Shown here piece after piece: positions 28,747 to 36,583 of a stretch of DNA of 64,000 nucleotides. The notes beneath the pieces were generated by a model. It ran no database searches. It had not been told where the DNA came from and worked only from the letters and a program-made list of their open reading frames with translations. The translations under genes were made by a program, and so were the position numbers. The stretch is taken from assembly GCA_036496605.1 (NCBI GenBank), contig DASXKV010000002.1:43692-107691 (forward strand), given 5' to 3'. The number at the start of each line of letters is the position of its first letter. The stretch's first letter is position 1. This DNA comes from Gemmatimonadaceae bacterium. Its GTDB lineage: Bacteria; Gemmatimonadota; Gemmatimonadetes; Gemmatimonadales; Gemmatimonadaceae.

Positions 28747-29355
28747 ATGACCACGGCGCTCGATCTCACCAACCTGCCGGACGCGGACGTCGTTGCCCTC
28801 GCGCAAGCAGGGCGCGAGGCCGCATTCCGCGAGCTGATTCGCCGTTATGAGCGTCCGGTGTTTTCGCTGATCTATCGCATGATTCGCGACCGCGAGCTCG
28901 CCGAGGATCTCGCTCAGGACACGTTCATCAAAGTCCTGAATCACATCGATCGCTACCGGCCGGAGTTCAAACTCTCGAGTTGGTTGTTCAAGATTGCGAA
29001 CAACGTCGCCATCGATCACCTGCGGCGACGGCAGCTCGATACGATCAGTATGGACGGCTCGCCGCACGCAGCAACGGCCGACGCAATCGAATCGACTTCA
29101 TTCGAGATCACGGTCCCTCAGGAATCGCCGCTCGATGAGCTCGAGGCCAAGGAGCTGGGATCGGCGATCGAGCAAGCGATCGCCCAGCTTCGTCCCGAGT
29201 ATCGATCCTGCATACTGCTGCGTCACGTGGAGGGACGCTCCTACGAGGAGATCGCGACGACCCTCGATCTTCCCCTCGGTACGGTGAAGACCTACATCCA
29301 TCGCGCGCGGCACGAGCTCAGGCGCGCATTGGAGCACCTGAAGACGGAGGATTAG
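28747..29355 (+). CDS. ECF-type RNA polymerase sigma factor (RpoE-like)
   Basis: A 202-residue sigma factor with region 2 (FRELIRRYERPVFSLIYRM, AEDLAQDTFIKVL, KLSSWLFKIANNVAIDHLRRR) and region 4 (LRPEYRSCILLRHVEGRSYEEIA, LGTVKTYIHRARHELRRAL), joined by an acidic linker. There is no region 1 or 3. A zinc-finger anti-sigma gene follows after 144 bases, then two envelope protein genes, suggesting an envelope-stress circuit. The gap after this gene is unusually long for a sigma/anti-sigma pair; no terminator or extra gene was recognised in it. Confidence 0.94.
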   Translation: MTTALDLTNLPDADVVALAQAGREAAFRELIRRYERPVFSLIYRMIRDRELAEDLAQDTFIKVLNHIDRYRPEFKLSSWLFKIANNVAIDHLRRRQLDTISMDGSPHAATADAIESTSFEITVPQESPLDELEAKELGSAIEQAIAQLRPEYRSCILLRHVEGRSYEEIATTLDLPLGTVKTYIHRARHELRRALEHLKTED

Positions 29356-29499
29356 GACTCCATGTCGCCTCGAAAAAAGTTCCACGTTTTCGGTGAGGTC
29401 TGTGCGCCCCCTCACTGTCCTTCGAGCAGTGCAATTTTGCCGCGAAAATTCCGTGTTCTTGCCTGAAACCCATCCGCACGCCAGCGCGTAAACCTCTCC

Positions 29500-30090
29500 G
29501 TGAATCACCGTCATCTTCTCCCGACTGAGATCGACCTCCTCCTCGATGACGAGGAGGGTTTTGGCGTTGCCCCCCTCAAGGCTCACGTTCGTTCGTGCCC
29601 GGACTGCACCGCCCGTCTCGAGGATGCCCGACTCGTCACCGATGCCGTCGAGGAGCTCGAGCACTTCGCGCCCTCCTTCAGCTTTGCCGACGCTGTTATG
29701 ACGCAGGTCCCGGTCTTCGTGCCTTGGCACGTCGCGGCTCGGGACGCCGTCAAGGGCTGGATGCCCGGGTCGCGTCCGGCGCGCGTGGCTGCCCTCGCCG
29801 TGGCGACGTCCGTTGCCTCGGTACTCACCGTCGCGATTCTCTGGATCGCCACCCAGACCGATCTGCTCGTCTTCGCATCTGGTGTTGCGGGAAGTCGCCT
29901 ACGTGAGCTCGTGATGGACGGTGGACGGGAGGCGGTGGCTAGCCTGTTCGGATCACAGACCCTTTCCCTCGCGGCGCAAGCTGGTAGTGTGGGGATATTC
30001 CTATTGTTCGGCGGATTCCTGGCCATTGTCGCGATGGCAGCGTTCGGTCTGCAGAGGATGGCCCTCGCTTCGAGCCGAAGGCGGGCATAG
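29500..30090 (+). CDS. Anti-sigma factor with zinc-binding N-terminus
   Basis: A 196-residue protein starting at GTG. Residues 8-40 form the ZAS-type domain (PTEIDLLLDDEEG, KAHVRSCPDCTARLE; H-x3-C-x2-C), which captures ECF sigma factors. Two hydrophobic segments follow (VAALAVATSVASVLTVAILW and VGIFLLFGGFLAIVAMAAFG), so it is membrane-anchored with a short external loop. Its position right after the sigma gene supports pairing. It is 2 bases from the downstream bactofilin-like gene. Confidence 0.85.
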   Translation: MNHRHLLPTEIDLLLDDEEGFGVAPLKAHVRSCPDCTARLEDARLVTDAVEELEHFAPSFSFADAVMTQVPVFVPWHVAARDAVKGWMPGSRPARVAALAVATSVASVLTVAILWIATQTDLLVFASGVAGSRLRELVMDGGREAVASLFGSQTLSLAAQAGSVGIFLLFGGFLAIVAMAAFGLQRMALASSRRRA

Positions 30091-30092
30091 TC

Positions 30093-31271
30093 ATGGGGCG
30101 TTCCATCAGCGCGGTAGCGACCTCGCACGTCGTCGCGCTCGCGCTCGTTGGCGTATGCGCATCGGTCGCGGCGGCGCAGTCCGCTGCGACCACGCGAACG
30201 GCCGGTCCCGCCGCAGCCTCGCAAGGTCAATCGCAGCAGCCCCTCAGCGAGCGACTCCGTCGACAGATCGAGCAGATGCGCGCCCGGCCCGAGGGCAGTC
30301 GTTTTCCGCCCGCCGACAGCTTTACCGTTGGTCCGCGCGCGATCACGCAGACCGCTCCTGCGAGCGGTCGTATTGCTATTGCGGACGGATCGCTCGACGT
30401 CTCCGGTCGCGTGGATGGAAGCGCCTACGTCCTCAACGGCGACATCGTTGTTCACAGCGGCGGCGTTATCACTGGTGATGCCGTCTCGATCGGCGGTCGT
30501 GTGCTGATCGATGGCGGTCAGATCGACGGGGAGCGTGTCACGCTGAGCGCGGCCCCAACCGAACCGGTGCGCGCCGCGCAGCAGAGCGTTCCGCTCACCA
30601 CGTGGCAGTCGATCAAGCTGGTGCTCGGTTGGTTCGCCGTTCTCGTGATCATCGGGCTCGGTGTGCTGATCTTCGCGGAGCCGCACATGGACGGCGTCGT
30701 CGAGGCAATGGAGGGCAGCTTCGCCAAGGCGTTCTGGCTGGGCGTGCTCGGCGAGATCATGGCGCTTCCAGTCCTTGCGTTGCTTGTCGTTGGCCTCATC
30801 CTCACTCTGCTCGGAATCCTGCTCGTTCCCTTCGCAATCGTTGCGTACGGTATCGCGCTCGCGGGCTTGCTCGCGCTCGGATTCCTCGCGGTCGCTCGAC
30901 TGACGGGGAGTTTCTGGGCCCGCTCCGATGCGACGTCGTCGAACACGCCACGTGGGGCCAATCTGCGCGCCCTGTTCATCGGGCTCGTGCTGTACATGGG
31001 GCTCTGGTTGCTCGCGGCCCTCTTTACCTGGCAACCGGTTGCCGGCGCCATCCTTCGAGGCATCGCGCTCGCCGTGAGCTGGGTAGCGGTCACGGTTGGC
31101 CTCGGCGCCGCGTTGCTCTCGCGAGCAGGTACCAAGCATCTTGGCGTGCGCCCTCGTGGCGCAGCCGCGGCTCGACGGCCGGCGCCAGACGACCTCGCAT
31201 GGCAGACGCCGACGCCGGTCACAGGAGTCACCGCCGCCCGTCGGCCAGCGACCGCAGTGAAGGACGCCTAG
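30093..31271 (+). CDS. Secreted bactofilin-like repeat domain plus multi-pass membrane domain
   Basis: A 392-residue protein. An N-terminal signal sequence (VALALVGVCASVAAAQ) is followed by a Gln/Ala-rich linker. A short polymer-forming, bactofilin-like beta repeat follows at about 92-150 (ADGSLDVSGRVDGSAYVL, NGDIVVHSGGVITGDAV). Then there are four or more membrane helices (LVLGWFAVLVIIGLGVLIF, LPVLALLVVGLILTLLG, LRALFIGLVLYMGLWLLAAL) and a Pro/Arg-rich tail. Bactofilins are normally cytosolic; the signal peptide and downstream helices put this repeat outside the membrane. It is coupled to the next gene by a TAGTG stop/start. Function unknown, likely a target of the adjacent sigma factor. Confidence 0.75.
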   Translation: MGRSISAVATSHVVALALVGVCASVAAAQSAATTRTAGPAAASQGQSQQPLSERLRRQIEQMRARPEGSRFPPADSFTVGPRAITQTAPASGRIAIADGSLDVSGRVDGSAYVLNGDIVVHSGGVITGDAVSIGGRVLIDGGQIDGERVTLSAAPTEPVRAAQQSVPLTTWQSIKLVLGWFAVLVIIGLGVLIFAEPHMDGVVEAMEGSFAKAFWLGVLGEIMALPVLALLVVGLILTLLGILLVPFAIVAYGIALAGLLALGFLAVARLTGSFWARSDATSSNTPRGANLRALFIGLVLYMGLWLLAALFTWQPVAGAILRGIALAVSWVAVTVGLGAALLSRAGTKHLGVRPRGAAAARRPAPDDLAWQTPTPVTGVTAARRPATAVKDA

Positions 31272-32122
31272 TGCGCGCTGCCGCTCGGCTCATGCCCGCA
31301 CTCGCGATGTTGGCGATACCTCTGACCTCGTCGCCGGCGCAATCGTGGCGTACGGTCGAATCGGCCCGGCAACTTCGTGATTCGGTGCAGCACAAAGTGC
31401 GCGTCCAGTACGGCGCCGGCCGTATCGACGTCGGCGCTACCAACGCCCCCGTGCTTTACTCGATGTCGTTGCGCTACGACGAAGCGACGACGACTCCGAT
31501 TCACCTCTACGATGCCGCGGCGCACACGCTGACCCTCGGCGTCGATGGTGAATCCGGGCACTTCGGCCGCAACATGGGCGACAAGTCGAAGGGTGAGATG
31601 CGGCTTTCGTTGTCGCGTGCTGTCCCGATCGATCTTGGATTGGAGCTTGGCGCGACAAAAGCGTCATTGGATCTCGGCGGGTTGAGTCTTACGGGGTTGC
31701 GTCTCGACTCTGGTGCGAGCGAGACCGTGCTCGATTTCTCGACGCCGAATCTCTCCCGCATGCGCTCAATCGAGATCGATGTGGGCGCGGCCAGTTTCGA
31801 GGCAAGAAACCTCGGGAACGCAAACGCGTCTCGAGTACATGTCGAGGGCGGCGTCGGGAGCGTGGAGCTGGACTTCGGCGGACAGTGGACGCAGGACATG
31901 TCGGTCGACGCCGATCTCGCGTTAGGCAAGCTGACCCTGCACGTGCCGCGTGACGTTGGCGTCCGCGTGGAAGTGCAGAAATTCCTTGCCTCCTTCGATC
32001 AACAGGGCCTCGTGAAGCGCGGCGACGCCTATTACAGCGACAATTGGGATCAGGCGAAGTACCGCCTTCGACTGCGCGCCCAGACGACCTTCGGCGGCAT
32101 CGAGCTCGATCGCGCCAACTGA
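31271..32122 (+). CDS. Secreted beta-solenoid protein (toast-rack/DUF4097-like)
   Basis: A 283-residue protein from a GTG whose G closes the previous gene's stop codon. An N-terminal export signal (MPALAMLAIPLTSSPAQS) precedes an all-beta region of regularly spaced short strands, for example KASLDLGGLSLTGLRLDSG and SIEIDVGAASFEARNLG, typical of toast-rack/DUF4097 single-stranded helices. The C-terminal repeat ends TTFGGIELDRAN. Such domains are found in envelope-stress proteins. It is last in the ECF sigma operon and converges on the SAM hydrolase gene with 6 bases between stops. Confidence 0.72.
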   Translation: MRAAARLMPALAMLAIPLTSSPAQSWRTVESARQLRDSVQHKVRVQYGAGRIDVGATNAPVLYSMSLRYDEATTTPIHLYDAAAHTLTLGVDGESGHFGRNMGDKSKGEMRLSLSRAVPIDLGLELGATKASLDLGGLSLTGLRLDSGASETVLDFSTPNLSRMRSIEIDVGAASFEARNLGNANASRVHVEGGVGSVELDFGGQWTQDMSVDADLALGKLTLHVPRDVGVRVEVQKFLASFDQQGLVKRGDAYYSDNWDQAKYRLRLRAQTTFGGIELDRAN

Positions 32123-32128
32123 GTGGCG

Positions 32129-32881
32129 TCAGGACGTCGAGCGGAAAACGACAGGGCTCCCTCTCGTTAAGTTCAGCTGTTTCGCGGCGCTGCCATCGCG
32201 GACAGCGACCTCGATGAGTCCCGAGGAGCCGACGATGGCGAGCGCCGTGCCAGGCGCCACCTCGCCGTACGTTCGACGGAGCGGAAGCGCGGCGCCGGCG
32301 GTCTCGATAATCCCGGCGCGCAGCCCGACCAGATTGGTGATCGCGTTACCGAATCGATCGATGCCGATCACCACACCAGCGAGTACCCCCTCGTCGATGC
32401 GCTGCGGTTCCGGCGTGCGACGGATCACCGGTTGCCTTGCGGTGTCTCCGAGAGTCTCGATACTCGCGCCTAACGCGAGTGCTGCCGCCGCCGGCGCGAA
32501 AACATCGCGTCCGTGAAAGCTGGCCGATGCAGTTCGCGGCACGGCCAGACTCACCGCACACGCGTCGGCCGTGAGCAGTGCTGGCGACAGTACGCCATTG
32601 TCGGGGCCGACGAGCAATCGATCGGCGCTTTGCACCGCTAGCGCGGCGCGCTCCGTACCGACGCCCGGATCGACGGCTACCAGGTGCACCGTCCCGGCCG
32701 GAAACCGGCGCCAGACCCGCGCGACTGTGAAGCGCGCCGCCTCGACGTCTTGCGGCGGGATGTCGTGCGTGATGTCGACGAGCGTCACTTCGGGAACGCG
32801 CGCCAGCAGAACGCCCTTGATCTCGCCCACGTATCCGTCGGCGGTGCCGAAATCCGTGAGCAACGTGATTATCGGACGCAT
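32129..32881 (-). CDS. SAM hydrolase (SAM hydroxide adenosyltransferase, DUF62)
   Basis: A 250-residue enzyme of the DUF62/fluorinase superfamily that uses water to split S-adenosylmethionine into adenosine and methionine. Signatures: TLLTDFGTADGYVGEIKG, DITHDIPPQD, VDPGVGTERAALAV, GPDNGVLSPAL, FHGRDVFAPAAAAL and GIDRFGNAITNL. The fluorinase-specific loop is not present, so hydrolysis is the expected reaction. It follows the MATE gene with a 1-base gap, so the two are likely cotranscribed. Physiological role unclear. Confidence 0.93.
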   Translation of the reverse strand: MRPIITLLTDFGTADGYVGEIKGVLLARVPEVTLVDITHDIPPQDVEAARFTVARVWRRFPAGTVHLVAVDPGVGTERAALAVQSADRLLVGPDNGVLSPALLTADACAVSLAVPRTASASFHGRDVFAPAAAALALGASIETLGDTARQPVIRRTPEPQRIDEGVLAGVVIGIDRFGNAITNLVGLRAGIIETAGAALPLRRTYGEVAPGTALAIVGSSGLIEVAVRDGSAAKQLNLTRGSPVVFRSTS

Positions 32882-32882
32882 C

Positions 32883-34292
32883 TCAGATGGATTTGCGCTT
32901 CCAGCGTCCGAGTCGCCAGAGTCCCATCATGCTTACCGCGCGGCCGATCGCCGTCAGTGAAATCGCCCACCAGATGCCCTCACTGCCCCAGCGATGTGCC
33001 ATCACCGGAACAAGCGGCACGCGCGAGGCCGTGAACGTCGACGACGCGATCATCGGTGGCAGTGTCTCGCCCGCACCGCCGAGCGCGCCCTCGAGTACGA
33101 TCTCCGCGCAGATGCCCAGCTGCGAGAACGCTGCGATCCTGAGGTAACGTGCTGCCTCGGCGATCACTGCGGGATCGTCCGTGAAGAGCCTCGCGAGCGT
33201 CGGGGCGTAGAGCAAATCGGCGATGCAAGCCACAAGGCCAAGCACGGAGCAGAGCGCGACGGCCAGCCAGCCGGCCCGCTCCGCGCGTTTGACATGTCCA
33301 GCGCCGAGATTTTGCCCAACGATCGCCGCGGTGGCCGCCCCGAAACCCACGCCAACCATGAAGAGCCAGCTCTCGACGCGGTGACCGATTCCGAGAGCCG
33401 CAAGCGCGGGCGTGCCAAAGCGCGTCGCTGTCCGCGTGACGACGATGTAGATGATGCTAAACACAATGCCGGTCACGGCCGTCGGCAGGCCGACGCGACA
33501 GACCGCGGCGATCGATGCCCATTGTGGGCGACGCAGACGCAACAGACCGCGCCGCATGGCGATGATCGCGCCCATGGCGAAGGTCGCGCCCCGCGTGCAC
33601 ACGCCGGAGATGGCCGCACCCGCGATGCCTAACCGTGGCAGCGGTCCCCAGCCGAGTATCAGGGCTGGATCGAGGACGAGTGTCACCGCCACTGATACGA
33701 TCAGCAGAACGAACGGTGTCCGTGTGTCACCAGATGCCCGGAACGTCGCATCGATGGCGAAGAAGCCATAGATGAGCGAGATACCGGCCAGATACGTCCC
33801 CAGATAACGCAAGCCGAGTGCGGTCACCGCCGGCGGCGTTTGCATCGCGACGAACAGCGTGCGCAGAACGGCCAAGCCCACAATCGTCACGGCGAGCCCC
33901 AACGTCAGCGTGAACAGGAGTGCATCGCCACACACGCCTGCCGCCACGTCAGATCGTCCCTCCCCGTGCCGGCGGGCGGCAACCGCTGTTAGGCCAACGC
34001 CGATCATCTCGGCGAGCGCGACCATCATCCAGATCCAGAACAGAGATGTGGAGACCGCGGCAAGTCCGTCCGCGCCGAGGCGTGTACCGACCCAGAACGC
34101 ATCTACCGAGGCAAACAGCGTCATCAGAAGCGACGATGCCACCGCGGGAAGAGCGACCCTCGCGATCGTCTTGCCTAACGAATCATGAATGAGGTGCGCC
34201 GCCGTTCGATTGTCGGCAACTCCAACCGGTGCGAGCCCGTCTCGTGGATCGAGCGGAATGCTCGCAGACTCGACGACGTCCGTGGACGTCAT
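32883..34292 (-). CDS. MATE family efflux transporter
   Basis: A 469-residue membrane protein with about twelve helices in two MatE repeats. The first begins IARVALPAVASSLLMTLFASVDAFWVG, matching the NorM/DinF opening, and the second begins AAVCRVGLPTAVTGIVFSIIYIV. It has the usual GLTAVAARRHGEG loop. It exports organic cations or other compounds by Na+ or H+ antiport; the substrate is unknown. Three heptamer sites fall within it (33627, 33988, 34173). It is expressed together with the SAM hydrolase gene. Confidence 0.9.
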   Translation of the reverse strand: MTSTDVVESASIPLDPRDGLAPVGVADNRTAAHLIHDSLGKTIARVALPAVASSLLMTLFASVDAFWVGTRLGADGLAAVSTSLFWIWMMVALAEMIGVGLTAVAARRHGEGRSDVAAGVCGDALLFTLTLGLAVTIVGLAVLRTLFVAMQTPPAVTALGLRYLGTYLAGISLIYGFFAIDATFRASGDTRTPFVLLIVSVAVTLVLDPALILGWGPLPRLGIAGAAISGVCTRGATFAMGAIIAMRRGLLRLRRPQWASIAAVCRVGLPTAVTGIVFSIIYIVVTRTATRFGTPALAALGIGHRVESWLFMVGVGFGAATAAIVGQNLGAGHVKRAERAGWLAVALCSVLGLVACIADLLYAPTLARLFTDDPAVIAEAARYLRIAAFSQLGICAEIVLEGALGGAGETLPPMIASSTFTASRVPLVPVMAHRWGSEGIWWAISLTAIGRAVSMMGLWRLGRWKRKSI

Positions 34293-34313
34293 CGGCGTCC
34301 AGCGCTCGCGCGG

Positions 34314-35429
34314 TTAATGGGCCGCGGCGTGCGCCGCCTCGCGCACTCGCTCCGCGACATGCACGAGCGCTTTTGCCGCGGACGACGCGGGCTCGGCGAC
34401 CACGATTGGTTGCCCCTGATCTCCGGCCTCGAGAACGCGAGGATAGAGCGGAATCTGACCGAGAAGCGGCAACTCGAGCGACGAGGCGAGCCGTTCCCCT
34501 CCTCCTGACCCGAACAACGCCGACGGCTTACCGCAGTGCGGGCACTCGAACCAGCTCATGTTCTCGACGATTCCCAGCACCGGCACGTTCACCCGCTGGA
34601 ACATCTTCGCACCGCGCAATGCATCGCCGACCGACACTTCCTGTGGCGTGGTGACGATGATTGCTCCATGCACGTTGGTGGACTGCACGAGCGACAACTG
34701 CGCGTCGCCCGTGCCTGGCGGCATGTCGACGACGAAGTAATCGAGCTCGCCCCACGCCACGTCGCGAAGAAACTGCCCGATGATCTTCATGATGATCGGT
34801 CCGCGCCAAATCGCCGGCTGCTCCTTCTCGATGAGAAAGCCGAGACTGATGACCTTCACGCCATGCGCGGTGAGTGGGATGATCTTCTCGTCGATGACCG
34901 ACGGCGGCTCGTCCACACCCATCATGCGCGGCACGTTGGGTCCGTAGATATCAGCGTCCATGAGGCCGACGCGCGCGCCTTGCGTAGCAAGGACAACGGC
35001 AAGATTCGTCGCAACTGTCGTCTTGCCGACGCCTCCCTTCCCACTCGACACAGCGATGATCGTTCCGAGGTTCGGGTACGCAACCGGAGTGGGCGCCGAA
35101 GGACGCGGCGCCGCGGCCGGTCGCGATTCCATCACCGGGAGTATTCGCTTCGACGAGGCGGTAGGTCGGGCAGGTGTCTCCGACGGCGCCGTCGCGTCTC
35201 GCACGTCCACGCGCACTTCCGTAACGCCTTCGACACGCTCCAGCGCCTGACGAATATCCCGGGCGAGCGTCGGGTCGTCGCTCGCCGATAGCAGCAGCGT
35301 TAGGCGAATACGTCCGGCCGACGACGTCGCGATGTCGCGCACTTTTTCCGCCGTCAGCACGTCTGCGCCGCTGCGCGGATCGCGAATGCGCGCCAGCGCG
35401 GATTCTACTCGCTCGAGAAGGGAAGACAT
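34314..35429 (-). CDS. Mrp/NBP35 family iron-sulphur carrier ATPase
   Basis: A 371-residue protein. Residues 1-95 form a MIP18/DUF59 domain. A Pro/Ala linker follows, then the P-loop ATPase domain with the deviant Walker A SSGKGGVGKTTVATNL, then DADIYGPNVPRMMG, VDMPPGTGDAQLSL and the metal-binding pair FECPHCGKPS. This is the standard Mrp (ApbC) layout, an Fe-S cluster carrier or scaffold in the cytoplasm. It follows the nrnA-like gene with 48 bases between. No Suf or Isc genes lie in the window. Confidence 0.93.
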   Translation of the reverse strand: MSSLLERVESALARIRDPRSGADVLTAEKVRDIATSSAGRIRLTLLLSASDDPTLARDIRQALERVEGVTEVRVDVRDATAPSETPARPTASSKRILPVMESRPAAAPRPSAPTPVAYPNLGTIIAVSSGKGGVGKTTVATNLAVVLATQGARVGLMDADIYGPNVPRMMGVDEPPSVIDEKIIPLTAHGVKVISLGFLIEKEQPAIWRGPIIMKIIGQFLRDVAWGELDYFVVDMPPGTGDAQLSLVQSTNVHGAIIVTTPQEVSVGDALRGAKMFQRVNVPVLGIVENMSWFECPHCGKPSALFGSGGGERLASSLELPLLGQIPLYPRVLEAGDQGQPIVVAEPASSAAKALVHVAERVREAAHAAAH

Positions 35430-35477
35430 TCGAAGGACAGTATCGGGTGTCAGTTACAAGGTACCAGTCGCGCGAGC

Positions 35478-36533
35478 TCAGCGCGTGCAGCCGAGGAAGT
35501 TCTTTGCATCGCTCACGACGCGGTCGCGCACTTCGTCGAGTGTACCAGGAACGAGCGCGCCGGAGGCTTTGACGTGGCCGCCACCACCAAAGCGCCGCGC
35601 AAACTGGTTCACGTCTACATCGCCCGTGCTGCGAAAGGAGATTTTCACCTTGCCGTAGCCAAGATCGCGGAAAAAAATTGCCAGGCGCGTGCCCGCGATC
35701 GATCGAGCATGCTCGACGATGCCGTCCAGATCCTCCGATCGCACGCCATGTCGCTCCAGGGATCCCGCCTGCATCGTCAGCCACGATACGCCGCACGGCT
35801 CGTCGACGCCGAGGCTGCCGAGCACTTCGGCGAGAAGCCGCACACGACCGGCGGGCGCCGAGGCGTAGACGCGCTGATACATCTCCTCGGGATCGACGCC
35901 GCGCGACAGCAGCTCGGCGGCTATCGCGTGACTCCGCGGCGTGGTGTTGCTGTAGCGAAACGCGCCCGTATCGGTCAGTATCGCCACGTAGAGTGACCGC
36001 GCGATCTCCGGCGTGATCTCGAGCTCGAGCTCGCACGCGAGATCGTACACCAACTCGGCCGTCGCACACGCCTTCGTATCCGCGAGCACAATGTCGCCGG
36101 CGGGATCGTCCGAGGCAACGTGGTGGTCGATGACGATCTTCGGGAGCGTTAGGCGCCGGACGCTCTCCGTGAGATTGCCCAGCCGCTTCACGTCGCTGAT
36201 GTCGGCGACGAGCAGAAGATCTGTCCCAGCGAGTGCGGCGCTCCCCTTGGCCGTCTCGTCAATGACATCGCCGCCGAGCAGGAAGTCGAACAGTGATGGC
36301 CACGGAGTGGGGTTGACGATCCGGCATCGCAGCCCTCGCTGCGCGAGGAGTCGGACGAGCGCTGTCTCCGACCCGCATCCGTCGCCATCGGCATTCATGT
36401 GCGTCGAGAGCACAACGCGCCGTCCATGCACGAGCTCGCGCGCGAGCCGTTGAATGGCGGCCCGCCGCTCGGGCGAGATGCGGAGATAATCAGTGTGTTC
36501 CACGACGGCGACGTCCCCTCCTCCCCAACGCAA
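35478..36533 (-). CDS. DHH/DHHA1 phosphoesterase, NrnA-like
   Basis: A 351-residue enzyme with the DHH motifs VVLSTHMNADGDGCGS, LLVADISDVKRLG and KIVIDHHVASDD, a DTGAFRYSNTTPRSH block, and the DHHA1 signature FGGGGHVKASGA. The family includes NrnA oligoribonucleases (nanoRNA and pAp degradation) and related c-di-AMP phosphodiesterases; the compact form without sensor domains favours NrnA. A strong hairpin terminator of the upstream permease lies just ahead of the start. Confidence 0.9.
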   Translation of the reverse strand: MRWGGGDVAVVEHTDYLRISPERRAAIQRLARELVHGRRVVLSTHMNADGDGCGSETALVRLLAQRGLRCRIVNPTPWPSLFDFLLGGDVIDETAKGSAALAGTDLLLVADISDVKRLGNLTESVRRLTLPKIVIDHHVASDDPAGDIVLADTKACATAELVYDLACELELEITPEIARSLYVAILTDTGAFRYSNTTPRSHAIAAELLSRGVDPEEMYQRVYASAPAGRVRLLAEVLGSLGVDEPCGVSWLTMQAGSLERHGVRSEDLDGIVEHARSIAGTRLAIFFRDLGYGKVKISFRSTGDVDVNQFARRFGGGGHVKASGALVPGTLDEVRDRVVSDAKNFLGCTR

Positions 36534-36534
36534 A

Positions 36535-36562
36535 GCGGCGCCCGGTGTTCACCGGGCGCCGC
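36535..36562 (-). terminator. Hairpin terminator downstream of the APC permease
   Basis: A perfect 13-bp inverted repeat with a 2-base spacer (arms 36535-36547 and 36550-36562) lies between the permease stop and the nrnA-like start. On the minus strand it is followed by TTTGCGTT, a weak T tract. It is best read as the intrinsic terminator of the permease transcript. Confidence 0.7.
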
Positions 36563-36583
36563 CTGAAGATAACCTCGCCTGAG

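Noticed and set aside
29356..29499. Extra gene between the ECF sigma factor and the anti-sigma factor
   Set aside because: 144 bases with lower GC, but no start with a ribosome site and a reasonable frame; left as spacer.
29583..31139. 518-residue open frame opposite the anti-sigma and bactofilin-like genes
   Set aside because: Spans two real genes on the other strand with poor composition and no family features.
30602..31270. Upstream extension of the beta-solenoid gene in its own frame
   Set aside because: It overlaps the bactofilin-like gene throughout. The GTG at 31271 gives an immediate export signal, so the longer start is not credible.
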